From: JAHECQ01 sp047638695
GTDB lineage: Bacteria; Actinomycetota; Acidimicrobiia; Acidimicrobiales; SZUA-35
DNA: 21,716 bases
Assembly: GCA_047638695.1 (NCBI GenBank)
Contig: JBLINY010000076.1
Coordinates: forward strand, 1-21,716
Direction: 5' to 3'
The translations under genes were made by a program, and so were the position numbers. This document shows, piece by piece, positions 6,607 through 13,755 of this stretch (positions within the stretch are counted from its first letter, which is position 1; each line of letters opens with the position of its first letter). A model generated the notes under the pieces. That model saw nothing but the letters and a program-made list of their open reading frames with translations. It was not told the origin of the DNA and did no database searches.

Positions 6607-6783
6607 CGAGTGGTCGCCCTCGGTTGCCGTGATGCGTGCGTCGGCCTTGCGTCGAGCGCGTTCAGTCACTTCGGCAGGAATCTGTTTGGGGTCGGTGATG
6701 ATCCCGGCCCTGATGACACGATCGCGTTCGTAGGGAGTCATCGCAACGAGTTCTTCGGCGCTCCAGATCTGGTGCTCGGCCAC
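6598..6783 (-). pseudogene. Second WSA-E-MTP-ER antitoxin-like gene, probably 3'-truncated
   Basis: A 61-residue frame starting at GTG (6781-6783): MAEHQIWSAEELVAMTPYER, then DRVIRAGIITDP. It aligns with the 4773 gene over the first 45-50 residues. The last residues (TATEGDHSTR) do not align, and no toxin follows; instead it meets the cut ParE gene head-on at about 6600. TACCGT lies 6 nt upstream on the minus strand (6790-6795) as a -10-like box, so it may still be expressed. It could be intact if its family tolerates different C-termini. Confidence 0.65.
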
Positions 6784-6847
6784 GAAGTCACGGTAGCCGG
6801 TCGAAGTGACAGTCTCGGATAGCCGAGCTCACTCGATATCGCTGTGC

Positions 6848-7228
6848 CCCAGGTGCTTTGAGGACGTCACATGTTGTCGCCAGTGCCCCGGTCTGGTGAG
6901 ACTCAATCACGCTCGACCCGAGGATGGGCCTCGCGGACGAGAAGGCCTTCGGATCGGAGCTGGACAAGCTCATCTACCTCGGTCTCCGTCAATCTTCGCG
7001 GACGGTGAGTGGGCGGTTCGGCGGGCTGCGCTCGCGAAACCACTGGTGGGAGCCTTGGCAGGGGGTTCGAAAGTTGTGCGGTTAGGGCCACTTCTCAAGA
7101 CCCTTGACGCAGGCGTTCGAACCCTCACGGGCCGTCGAGTCTCGCCGGGGGGCTGGTTGTTGGCGTGAATATCGGGCATCTCGGCCTTGGCCCTGTCCCT
7201 CTCGGTAGCCCGCAGCTCATTGCCGGGT
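6848..7228 (-). mobile_element. Decayed HTH-repeat element with palindrome copy 3
   Basis: This stretch matches 8152-8500 along most of its length: GGTGCTTTGAGG at the left, then ACATGTTG, GACGAGAAGG, GCTGGAC.AGCTCATCTACCTC, and CTGGTGGGAGC before the palindrome. The palindrome is 7063-7124: GGGTTCGAA ... TTCGAACCC with inner pairs GTGCG/CGCAC and AGGG/CCCT. Beyond it, 7125-7228 matches copy 5 (GTCGAGTCTCGCCG, CTGGTTGTTGGCGTGA, CTCGGTAGCCCGCAG). A segment present in the 8.2-kb copy (about 8226-8305) is missing here. Confidence 0.75.
6903..7091 (-). pseudogene. Truncated small HTH protein of the repeat element
   Basis: Starts at GTG within the palindrome: MALTAQLSNPLPRLPPVVSR, then RRLTETEVDELVQLRSEGLL and a short unrelated tail. 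The same N-terminus and RRL.E.EVDELVQLR motif occur at 8155-8463. In the fuller copy this motif leads into an HTH; here the recognition helix is deleted. Confidence 0.7.
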
Positions 7229-7276
7229 CAAAGGCGGGTTGCGTGCGGCTGCTCGGCCGTCAATATCGATCGCCCC

Positions 7277-7305
7277 TTGTCCGATGCGCGGTCTTCTATT
7301 ACCCT
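7277..7305 (+). promoter_or_regulatory. Promoter of the AbrB-VapC module
   Basis: TTGTCC (7277-7282), a 17-nt spacer and TACCCT (7300-7305), followed by 7 nt and the ATG at 7313. The spacing is ideal and the transcript would start at or next to the start codon. Confidence 0.6.
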
Positions 7306-7312
7306 TACATTC

Positions 7313-7558
7313 ATGGTAAAAGTAAAGAAACGACGGCGAGGCGCCACCACGATCAGTTCAAAGAATCAGATCACAATTCCAGCAGAAGCCCTCCGCAACG
7401 CCGGACTCCAAGCCGGTGAACGAGTTGTGGCCCGCGCAGACGGAGCAGGACGCGTCATCCTCGAACGCGAACACGACGTGATCGCTGAGTTCGCCGGAGC
7501 ACTGACCGGTACCTACAACGCTGGCGAGCTCGACGATCTACGTTCCGAATGGGACTGA
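7313..7558 (+). CDS. vapB: AbrB/SpoVT-type antitoxin (VapB-like)
   Basis: An 81-residue protein beginning MVKVKKRRRGATTISSKNQI. TISSKNQITIPAEALRNAGL and GERVVARADG form the swapped-hairpin AbrB DNA-binding domain (K.Q.TIP...R...GL..GD.V). The acidic C-terminal tail (NAGELDDLRSEWD) is the usual toxin-binding part. Start 7313 is chosen because the promoter ends 7 nt upstream and the domain begins soon after; an open frame to 7187 lies within repeat sequence. It overlaps the toxin gene by 10 nt. Likely autorepresses the operon with VapC. Confidence 0.92.
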   Translation: MVKVKKRRRGATTISSKNQITIPAEALRNAGLQAGERVVARADGAGRVILEREHDVIAEFAGALTGTYNAGELDDLRSEWD

Positions 7559-7962
7559 CCCACCTAGATGCCGGAGTGATAATCGGCTTCCTCGATGGCG
7601 ATGACTCCCACCACGAGACCTCACGGGCAGCGCTGTCCAATGCGCTCGAGCAAGGCGACCAACTTTTCATTGCTGCCTCAGCGCTCGCAGAGTCTCTTGT
7701 CGGCCCTGCCCGGCGCAGCGCCAAGGCCGTCGAACTCCTCCGCACAGCGGTTCACCGCCTGCCCGTGTCCGTCGTGGTCCTCGACGAAGAAATAGCGACT
7801 CGAGCAGCCATCTTGCGTGCACGACATCCGACGCTGAAGCTCCCGGACGCACTCGTCATCGCAACAGCCGCGGCTTCCGGCGCTGATCAGCTGGTCACGA
7901 CTGACCGAAAGTGGCCCTCGGCCAAGACGATGAAACTCGGTCTCGTCGTCGAGCAGATCTAA
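7549..7962 (+). CDS. vapC: PIN-domain ribonuclease toxin (VapC-like)
   Basis: A 137-residue PIN-domain protein starting MGLTHLDAGVIIGFLDGDDS. The acidic metal-binding residues are present: Asp7, Glu48 in ALAESLVG, Asp100 in KLPDALVIATA and Asp119 in VTTDRKW. Length is normal. VapC toxins cleave tRNA or rRNA; the target here is unknown. The start overlaps the antitoxin end by 10 nt, indicating translational coupling. A short CCACC-CAAT-GGTGG hairpin at 7978-7991 follows the gene. Confidence 0.93.
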   Translation: MGLTHLDAGVIIGFLDGDDSHHETSRAALSNALEQGDQLFIAASALAESLVGPARRSAKAVELLRTAVHRLPVSVVVLDEEIATRAAILRARHPTLKLPDALVIATAAASGADQLVTTDRKWPSAKTMKLGLVVEQI

Positions 7963-8149
7963 GCAAGCCGACTCTCACCACCCAATGGTGGAGGAAGTGT
8001 TTGACCAAAGAGGCGCAGGCAGCCGCCCATAACTGCGCTGGGGACCACGAGGCCGACCCGCTCGAGATCGGCACTGGGGATCGGGTGCGTTCGGCGGTGA
8101 AAGAGTCAGAGCATATTTCCGACCTCGGACGGATATCAGGGGAAGTCGA

Positions 8150-8500
8150 GGGCCTCAGGTGCCTTTGAGGCCGCAACATGTTGCTGTCAGCCCTTGGTTT
8201 GGTGAGACGTGGCACACGAGACCCGAGGTTGGGTTCCTAGGCGTTGCGTCGCTGAGGTGAAGGCCGGCGGTTTCTCGATGGATGCCGAAATGTTCGGCCA
8301 GATCGCGGACGAGAAGGACTTCTGGCCGGAGCTGGACCAGCTCATCTACCTCGCTCTCAGCCAACCTTCGTGGACGAGGAGTGGGTGGTGCGGTGGGTTG
8401 TGTCCGAGAAACTGCTGGTGGGAGCTTTGGAAGTGGGTTCGAAAGTTGTGCGGTTAGGGCCACATCTGAAGACCCTTGACGCACGCGTTCGAACCCGGGA
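8150..8500 (-). mobile_element. HTH-repeat element with palindrome copy 4
   Basis: The fullest copy of the element in the window. The palindrome at 8435-8496 has GGGTTCGAA/TTCGAACCC arms and the same inner helices as copy 3. It encodes the small HTH protein on the minus strand. Unlike copies 2, 3 and 5 the sequence to its right diverges directly after the arm (GGGAGCGTGATC), and no recognisable TA module follows. Confidence 0.7.
8155..8463 (-). CDS. Small helix-turn-helix protein of the repeat element
   Basis: Reads from GTG (8461-8463): MALTAQLSNPLPKLPPAVSR, a Pro-rich linker, then RRLAESEVDELVQLRPEVLL and VRDLAEHFGIHRETAGLHL (about residues 50-70), a clear HTH resembling the DNA-binding end of serine recombinases (L.......L...FG.HR.TV..HL). 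The last about 30 residues look degraded (ATPRNPTSGLVCHVS). 102 residues. The start codon lies inside the palindrome, so the hairpin may affect its own expression. It may be a recombinase remnant or a stand-alone DNA-binding protein; I cannot decide. Confidence 0.55.
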   Translation of the reverse strand: MALTAQLSNPLPKLPPAVSRTQPTAPPTPRPRRLAESEVDELVQLRPEVLLVRDLAEHFGIHRETAGLHLSDATPRNPTSGLVCHVSPNQGLTATCCGLKGT

Positions 8501-8629
8501 GCGTGATCAAGCTGGCCGTCCCGGGCACTGGATCGAGGTCAATATCGAGCGCCGCACTTGGGCCGATGTCGAGTGGGGTGGGCTGTTGTGAGGAGTCGTG
8601 TGAGACGAATGGCCAGGAGTCAAACTTGA

Positions 8630-8836
8630 GAGTCAGACTGGTTGAATGCGTGCGGTATCCGGTCGATCGGCTCCCCAGATATTGTTTCGTCGCTCGAGGT
8701 GTACTCGCCTCCAGCCCTCGGCCGTGTTCTCGATGGACCGGGCAAGGGGTTTCAGTTCTTGAGGCATCACTTACTTGTTGATGAATGGGACTTCGCTGTT
8801 GTTCAGCGGGCGATCTCGGATGAACTACTTTCTTCG
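8630..8836 (+). pseudogene. Unrecognised coding-like fragment
   Basis: After a TGA at 8627-8629 one frame reads ESDWLNACGIRSIGSPDIVS, then SLEVYSPPALGRVLDGPGKG, FQFLRHHLLVDEWDFAVVQR and AISDELLSS before losing sense at the next gene start. The composition looks protein-like, but there is no good start codon and I do not recognise a family. It may be the remnant of a gene broken by the neighbouring repeat element. The rest of 8500-8630 holds nothing I can name. Confidence 0.3.
8826..8831 (+). promoter_or_regulatory. Putative -10 box for the hypothetical gene at 8839
   Basis: TACTTT lies 7 nt before the ATG at 8839. Confidence 0.4.
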
Positions 8837-8838
8837 CC

Positions 8839-9285
8839 ATGTTCAAGCGCCGACAGACTCGGCCGTACCCAGGGCCGCTCTCAGATGCGGACGCCACCGA
8901 GTTCGCACGAGCGGTCGGCCTCGACGAATCCGTTCAGGTCTGGCTCGCGGTCGAATGCATTCAGTGGGACGGCCGCCTCGCTGGACATGCCCGAGACGAC
9001 TGCAAATTGGGAGTGACACCGACCACAACCCATCTGATTCTCAGGCCCCCGCAGGGACACCCCTCACCCGTTCCAATCGCGGAACTGCAAGTGGGGGCCA
9101 CGCGGCTCGGTACACAAACCTTCGTGCTCGTCCGCGATCGCGGCGGGAAGGCCGTCACGTTGTCGATGACGAATCGACTTGGGGAACCACTCGTCGAGCT
9201 CTTGGTCTCCCTCGGTGCCAGCCGCGTGCCGTCACCCCGCGGGAAGTCGGCTGCCCGGCTGGGCTCTCCTGCCTGGAGCCAGTAG
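8839..9285 (+). CDS. Hypothetical protein, 148 aa
   Basis: Starts MFKRRQTRPYPGPLSDADAT after a -10-like box. The middle (KLGVTPTTTHLILRPPQGHP, then PIAELQVGATRLGTQTFVLV and RDRGGKAVTLSMTN) alternates hydrophobic strands in a way that resembles a small beta-barrel such as a PH-like domain. The last helix-like segment is GEPLVELLVSLGA. No signal peptide or membrane helix. Composition is that of a real gene, but the family is unknown to me. Confidence 0.65.
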   Translation: MFKRRQTRPYPGPLSDADATEFARAVGLDESVQVWLAVECIQWDGRLAGHARDDCKLGVTPTTTHLILRPPQGHPSPVPIAELQVGATRLGTQTFVLVRDRGGKAVTLSMTNRLGEPLVELLVSLGASRVPSPRGKSAARLGSPAWSQ

Positions 9286-9336
9286 GAGCCAAAACCGCCA
9301 TCCGATCCATCCGATCTAGCCACCTAGCTCGACCCT

Positions 9337-9356
9337 GCCGTCCTGACCGGGACGGC
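9337..9356 (+). terminator. GC-rich hairpin after the hypothetical gene
   Basis: GCCGTCC and GGACGGC form a 7-bp perfect stem with a 6-nt loop, 51 nt after the stop at 9285. No T-run follows, as is common in high-G+C actinobacteria. Confidence 0.5.
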
Positions 9357-9485
9357 GTCCTGACAGGCGAACGAACCGCTACCGGTATACAAGTCGGAGT
9401 ATCAGTGCCCGCTGACACCGCGGCGAGTCGCGCAGCCTGAACGCCAGACCCGATGTAGGGGCATCAGGTCGGTCTCCGGTCAGAC

Positions 9486-9491
9486 TAGGTT
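9486..9491 (+). promoter_or_regulatory. Putative -10 box for the lipoprotein gene
   Basis: TAGGTT lies 6 nt before the ATG at 9498, the same arrangement as at 2474. Confidence 0.45.
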
Positions 9492-9497
9492 CGTCGG

Positions 9498-10076
9498 ATG
9501 CACGACACCTCTGGCACCTTCAGTCGCATATCGGCACGCGGGCTCGCCGCAGTTGCACTCGCTGCGCTCTTGGTGTTGAGCGCCTGCGGCTCGTCGGACG
9601 ACGACAGCGGAGCGTTAGGCAGCGACGACGGCTCTAGCGACACTCCGGCCGACGACAGCGGAGCGTCAGGCAGCGACGACGGCTCGGGTGGCGACGGCAC
9701 CGGCACCCTGACTATGACCGATGGCACCGTCTACGAGTTCGAGATGACGACGTGCGACACGTCGAACACCGACCCCGCCGCGCTTCCGTTGTCGAACGGA
9801 TACGACGTGTTCGGCAAGACCTCCGATCGCGCGTTTTCGTTGCAGATTATCCGGGCTGGCTTCGACGATGAGAACCCGGTGACTTCGGGCGGCCTCGAAG
9901 GTGACTTCGACGAGAACGGCCAGAATGCTGGGATCCTCTACGCCGCCAACTCCGATTCGCTCAACGTCCTCACGGTCGACGGGGCCAAAGTGTCGGGCGA
10001 GGTCTCCTTTAGGGGCATTGGACCCACCGGGCCTCACGGCGACGACGCGGTTGGGACCGTCGAAGTCAGCTGCTGA
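9498..10076 (+). CDS. Secreted lipoprotein with Asp/Ser-rich linker
   Basis: 192 residues. The N-terminus has a hydrophobic segment (GLAAVALAALLVL) and a lipobox LSAC with Cys30, so it is exported and lipid-anchored. Residues about 31-65 form a flexible acidic linker made of an imperfect duplication (DDSGALGSDDGSSD, then DDSGASGSDDGSGG); at DNA level GACGACAGCGGAGCGT and GGCAGCGACGACGGCTC recur. The C-terminal domain (TLTMTDGTVYEFEMTTCDTS onward) is strand-rich with two cysteines (Cys in MTTCDTS and the final Cys) that could form a disulfide. I do not recognise the domain; similar mycobacterial lipoproteins of the LppO/LpqH type share the layout but not clear identity. Confidence 0.85.
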   Translation: MHDTSGTFSRISARGLAAVALAALLVLSACGSSDDDSGALGSDDGSSDTPADDSGASGSDDGSGGDGTGTLTMTDGTVYEFEMTTCDTSNTDPAALPLSNGYDVFGKTSDRAFSLQIIRAGFDDENPVTSGGLEGDFDENGQNAGILYAANSDSLNVLTVDGAKVSGEVSFRGIGPTGPHGDDAVGTVEVSC

Positions 10077-10077
10077 C

Positions 10078-10538
10078 CCGGTAGCTGAGGCCGATTTGGG
10101 CCGGTGCGTTGCCGAGCTCGCCGAATGGGAGGCGATCAGGATATCCAGCGCCGGCTTGGTCGAACACGAAGACGTCGAAACCGAGGTCGCTCATCAGCGA
10201 GCCGAAGTGATGGCCGCCCACGGCCCCACTTCCGGGGCCGCCGTGTAGCTACAGAATCGGCGGAGCCTCGTTGGATTTTTCTGGCTCATAGTGGACGTAT
10301 CCGAGCCGGTCGCGAGGTCCCAGTACTCGACCGTGTGACGCTGTGGTGGCGGTTTCGGGTCGGGATTCGTGCCCGGTCGACTACTAAGAATCAGAACGAT
10401 TGGCAGACAAAATGCCACGACTCCAATCACGGATGGAAGTATTCCAGCTCCGAAACGCCGACCGGCAAGCCACAGGGTGGTGCCGACGACGGCAGCCGAT
10501 GAGAACGCGACGAGAGGGAAGGAAGGCAGCCACCTCAT
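10078..10538 (-). pseudogene. Broken membrane-anchored alpha/beta hydrolase
   Basis: From ATG 10538 the frame reads MRWLPSFPLVAFSSAAVVGT and ILPSVIGVVAFCLPIVLILS (two membrane segments), then NPDPKPPPQRHTVEYWDLAT. The frame then shifts (about 10290-10300) to LGYVHYEPEKSNEAPPIL, hits TAG at 10249-10251, and continues LHGGPGSGAVGGHHFGSLMS and DLGFDVFVFDQAGAGYPDRL. HGGPG is the oxyanion motif of prolyl-iminopeptidase-like hydrolases, and the linker plus GSRL.Y matches the membrane-anchored branch. The nucleophile and everything after GYPDRL is missing; the remnant ends against the lipoprotein gene. One more membrane-like stretch (VGVILSIILGLLAFRILM) lies upstream in frame, without a start codon, running out of the tandem repeat. 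Confidence 0.75.
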
Positions 10539-10590
10539 CAGGATGCGGAACGCAAGGAGTCCGAGAATGATTGAAAGGATTACACCGACA

Positions 10591-10630
10591 CTCGACTCGA
10601 CTCGACTCGACTCGACTCGACCCGACCCGA
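10591..10630. repeat. Pentanucleotide tandem repeat (CTCGA)6(CCCGA)2
   Basis: Six perfect CTCGA units at 10591-10620 followed by two CCCGA units. It lies between two decayed genes. All three minus-strand frames stay open through it and read repeated RVESS, so it can join upstream and downstream frames in any phase. Confidence 0.95.
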
Positions 10631-10639
10631 CGCGCTAAG

Positions 10640-12415
10640 TGGTGCGGCCATCGCCCCTCGATTGCCCTCTTCGAGAGGGATCTCGTGGTGCGACATCGAC
10701 AGCAGCCCGCGGAGCAACGGATCGCCCGCTCGCTCCGCGGCAGCAACGCCCTGCCGGAGCCAATCCGCGCGCCGTTCGAGGGTATCCGGTCGCCGTAGGG
10801 CACTCTCGGCAAGGCGGACGACTCGAGCCGTGACGCGGTCGTCGCCAGTGTCGAGAGCCAGCACGAGTGCATGCGCAGCCGTGGTTTCGAGGGAATCGTC
10901 GGCTCCGTCGGCCATTTCGATGCTGAGGATCGCGTGGAGCAAAGCACCATCCGGACCACTTGGACACACGGCAATAGCGGCGCGCAGCATCTCGATCCGT
11001 TCATCGTCGACGTCGCCGAACCACCTGACGGCTTCGTCCGGCGTGGCTGACGATGGCATGAGCGGAGGAGAACTGCCCGCCAGCGTCGGAGACGAGTGCG
11101 TTGTCGATCGCCGGAGCCAAGCGCTCGAAGGTCCGAATCGCTGGTTCGTCGAGCAGGCCAGCGAGTAAGTCGAGTTCGAAGTCACGCCCGATGATCGAAG
11201 CAATGTCGAGGGCCCGGCGGATCTCGGGACCGAGACGTTCCACGCGACGACCAACGACTTCGCGCACGCTCACTGGCAGGCCATGTGCTTGGAGATCGGT
11301 CGGCAGAGTCCAGCGCCCGTCGTCGGTGCGACGGACAACGCCAGTCTCGGTGAGGTGGCGCAGTATCTCGGTCACGAAGAACGGGTTTCCCGCGGTCTCC
11401 GCCCTCAGCGCGTCTCGAAGTGCAATCCCGTTCTGGTCCAACTCGTGTCCTGCGACGATTTCCAGAAGCGTCAGCATCTCGACATCATCGAGGTGCTCCA
11501 ACGCCAATCTGGTGCAGCCCGGTTCACGATGCGCATCGGCCAACAACCGTGCCAACGGATGTGAGGCATCGGTGTCGGAGTCGCGGAAGGTCGCAATCAC
11601 GAGCACGGGTGTCGTCATCGCACGTTGAAGCAGGTGTCGAACGAGATCGAGGCTCTCAGCGTCTGTCCAGTGCAGGTCATCAAGCACGATCAGCGCGAGC
11701 CGACGGTTGGCGGTCACGGCGTCGAGCACGTCCACCACTGCGCTGTAGAGGGTGAATCGGGAGGGATCCGACTCGACGTCTTCGGCTCTCGTTTGATCCA
11801 CAAGGGGACCGAGTGCTTCGTACCGCTCTGCGATGGGCTGATAAGGAATCGCCAGCTCATCGTCGCAGCGGCCGTAGAACACCAACGCACCGTCACGATG
11901 CGCATCCGAGGCCACGACCGAGCACAGCGTTGTCTTGCCGATACCAGCCTCGCCGCTGACGAAGACCACCTGCCGCTGGCCCGAGCTGAGCACTTCCTTA
12001 CATGCGTCTTCGAGCACCGCTCGTTCGTCGTTTCGACCGGCGAACCCCAGCCCCGACCATTCAACCAATCGAGCAGGGAATGCGTCGAGAAGGTCACGGC
12101 TCGCACCGAGCGTCGCTGTTGTTTCTGCCACCGTCCCGACGAACTGATAGCCGCGACGCACCCCGTGCGGATCAGACGCTGCTCCTTGCCACTGTCGCGA
12201 TTGCGAGTCGTGCGGTCCGCAGCGCAGTGATCAGTGCTGCCTCGCCGACGAACCGGTCACCCCACAACGTGTCGAGGAGCTCTTCCTTTGACACGACCCG
12301 ATCGCGATTCACGATCAGGTGGCGCAGGAGGTCGAGCGCCCGCGGCTCGACCGGGATGCGCTCGCCGCCGGACCTCAGCTCGCCGCGAAGCGCCGAGGAT
12401 CGGCCACATCGATGA
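10640..12415 (-). pseudogene. Decayed winged-helix/ATPase transcriptional regulator
   Basis: A large regulator in pieces. N-terminal OmpR-type winged helix: ELRSGGERIPVEPRALDLLR, HLIVNRDRVVSKEELLDTLW, GDRFVGEAALITALRTARLA (about 12380-12195). Frames then shift twice before RRGYQFVGTV (from about 12161). An AAA-type ATPase domain follows in one long frame (11001-12161) with Walker A GEAGIGKTTL and Walker B LALIVLDDLHW. At about 11050 the frame shifts again into TPDEAVRWFGDVDDERIEML and an alpha-helical repeat region to about 10670. Compared with intact relatives, about 100 residues between QFSSAHAIVSHA and TPDEAVRWF are missing. Another shift (DPRRFAA/ELRSGG) breaks the very N-terminus. It is divergent from the redox operon and may once have controlled it. 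Confidence 0.8.
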
Positions 12416-12512
12416 TGGGAACGAGTGATTTCTCGATCAATCGCGAACCGGTTGGCCGTGATCCACGTACTGAACACTGAACGAACACAGCTGCGGAACC
12501 ACAGGAGCGACG

Positions 12513-13118
12513 ATGACCAACAACACGACAACCGATAGAGCCACCGACACGCCGCACGTCGACGATGTCCGCGATGCAACGGGCGGAACGACAGCGTTGC
12601 TCGGTGCCGTTGCGATCGGAGCCGCAATCTCGATCTCGCTCGGTGTCTACGCCAAGACGCACACCCCGACCGGCAACACCATCGCAACGTTCGGCTTTCC
12701 ACGAGTGCTTCCCATGAAGGCGTGGTTCACCACCGGTGCAGCCACGCTGGCCATTGCTCAGATCGCAACCGCGATGTGGATGTGGGGACGCCTTCCCGGT
12801 GTGTCACGGCCAGCACCGACGTGGGCGGTCCACGGACACCGATGGCTCGGCACGCTCGCTTTCCTGCTGATCCTGCCGGTTGCCTACCACTGCCTCTGGG
12901 CGCTCGGCTTCCAGGACACGGGGCTTCGAGTCACGGCTCACTCCTTGCTCGGAACGGCCTTCTTCGGCGTCTTCACGACCAAGATGCTGATACTGCGAAC
13001 CGATCGAGTTCCCGCCAGGACACTGCCGCTCGTTGGCGGGCTCCTCGCCACCATCCTCGTTGCGATCTGGTGGACCTCGTCGTTCTGGTTCTTCACCAAC
13101 GTCGGCTTCCCGCTCTAG
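12513..13118 (+). CDS. Five-helix membrane protein (DUF6529-like), possible haem-binding electron carrier
   Basis: 201 residues with predicted membrane helices at about 27-47, 70-91, 108-131, 142-161 and 172-194. Histidines near helix ends (His107 and His109 in AVHGHRWLG, His126 in VAYHCLW, His143 in VTAHSLLG) resemble the ligand placement of b-type cytochromes such as cytochrome b561/ferric-reductase membrane domains. An AGGAG ribosome binding site lies just before the ATG at 12513. First gene of a three-gene plus-strand group with a cupredoxin and a COG4315-type lipoprotein. The likely role is passing electrons between the membrane and the exported copper protein; haem binding is inference. 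Confidence 0.8.
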   Translation: MTNNTTTDRATDTPHVDDVRDATGGTTALLGAVAIGAAISISLGVYAKTHTPTGNTIATFGFPRVLPMKAWFTTGAATLAIAQIATAMWMWGRLPGVSRPAPTWAVHGHRWLGTLAFLLILPVAYHCLWALGFQDTGLRVTAHSLLGTAFFGVFTTKMLILRTDRVPARTLPLVGGLLATILVAIWWTSSFWFFTNVGFPL

Positions 13119-13195
13119 ACGCATCGAGGCCGCCCGGTTGCCACACACCCATTGCCCTACATCCACTGATTCGTCGACCCCAAAAGGACATCACC

Positions 13196-13684
13196 ATGGC
13201 TCTTCGCGCCACCCCAACCATCGCCATCTGCCTCATGTTCGGCATCGCATCTGGCATCGCCCTCGCTCGACCTGGCGACCGGGCAGAGCCGGCTGCATCA
13301 GCAGCGATCGCCGAGCCGGCACCTGCCGCCGGCTCGCAAGACGCAAACGGCGACCCCGATTCGCCCTACCTCGCTGATGAGACCGCTCCTCCAGCCTCTG
13401 TTGGAGACGACACTGCAGCCAACGAGGGTTCAGCGGCCCCGGCCGCCATCTCCATCGAGGGCTTCGACTTCTCCTCGGACGGCCCGGTGGCCGGTGGAAC
13501 CACGATCACCATCACGAACCTCGACAGCTCCGACCACACCCTCACCGCAGTTGACGGAGCGTTCGATACAGGGATCCTTGGCCAGGGCGGATCGGTGACG
13601 GTCGTCGCGCCGACCACGCCGGGAACCTACGTGTTCTTCTGCGAAGTCCACCCCTCCATGACCGGACAGCTCGTCGTCTCCTGA
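13196..13684 (+). CDS. Exported cupredoxin (plastocyanin-like copper protein)
   Basis: 162 residues. The N-terminus (IAICLMFGIASGIALA) is a signal peptide or anchor, followed by an Ala/Pro/Asp-rich linker to about residue 84 and a cupredoxin fold. The type 1 copper ligands are visible: His114 in SSDHTLTA, and Cys149, His152 and Met155 in FFCEVHPSMTG. An AAAGGA ribosome binding site lies upstream and the gap to the preceding gene is 77 nt. The start at 13196 is chosen for this site and for the signal peptide. It probably carries single electrons outside the membrane. Confidence 0.92.
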   Translation: MALRATPTIAICLMFGIASGIALARPGDRAEPAASAAIAEPAPAAGSQDANGDPDSPYLADETAPPASVGDDTAANEGSAAPAAISIEGFDFSSDGPVAGGTTITITNLDSSDHTLTAVDGAFDTGILGQGGSVTVVAPTTPGTYVFFCEVHPSMTGQLVVS

Positions 13685-13755
13685 GGCCGACGTCTGAACA
13701 AGCACCCCTCGCAGCTAATCAATCACATCCCGTTAGTCAACCAAAGGAAAGACCA

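Noticed and set aside
4639..7124. Integration site repeat of the tRNA-Val 3' end
   Set aside because: The repeat family contains GGGTTCGA like the tRNA T-arm, but the match is limited to about nine bases and does not extend into the tRNA acceptor end.
11101..12230. Several long plus-strand frames opposite the decayed regulator
   Set aside because: Ser/Arg-rich shadows; the minus strand carries Walker motifs and the winged-helix signature.
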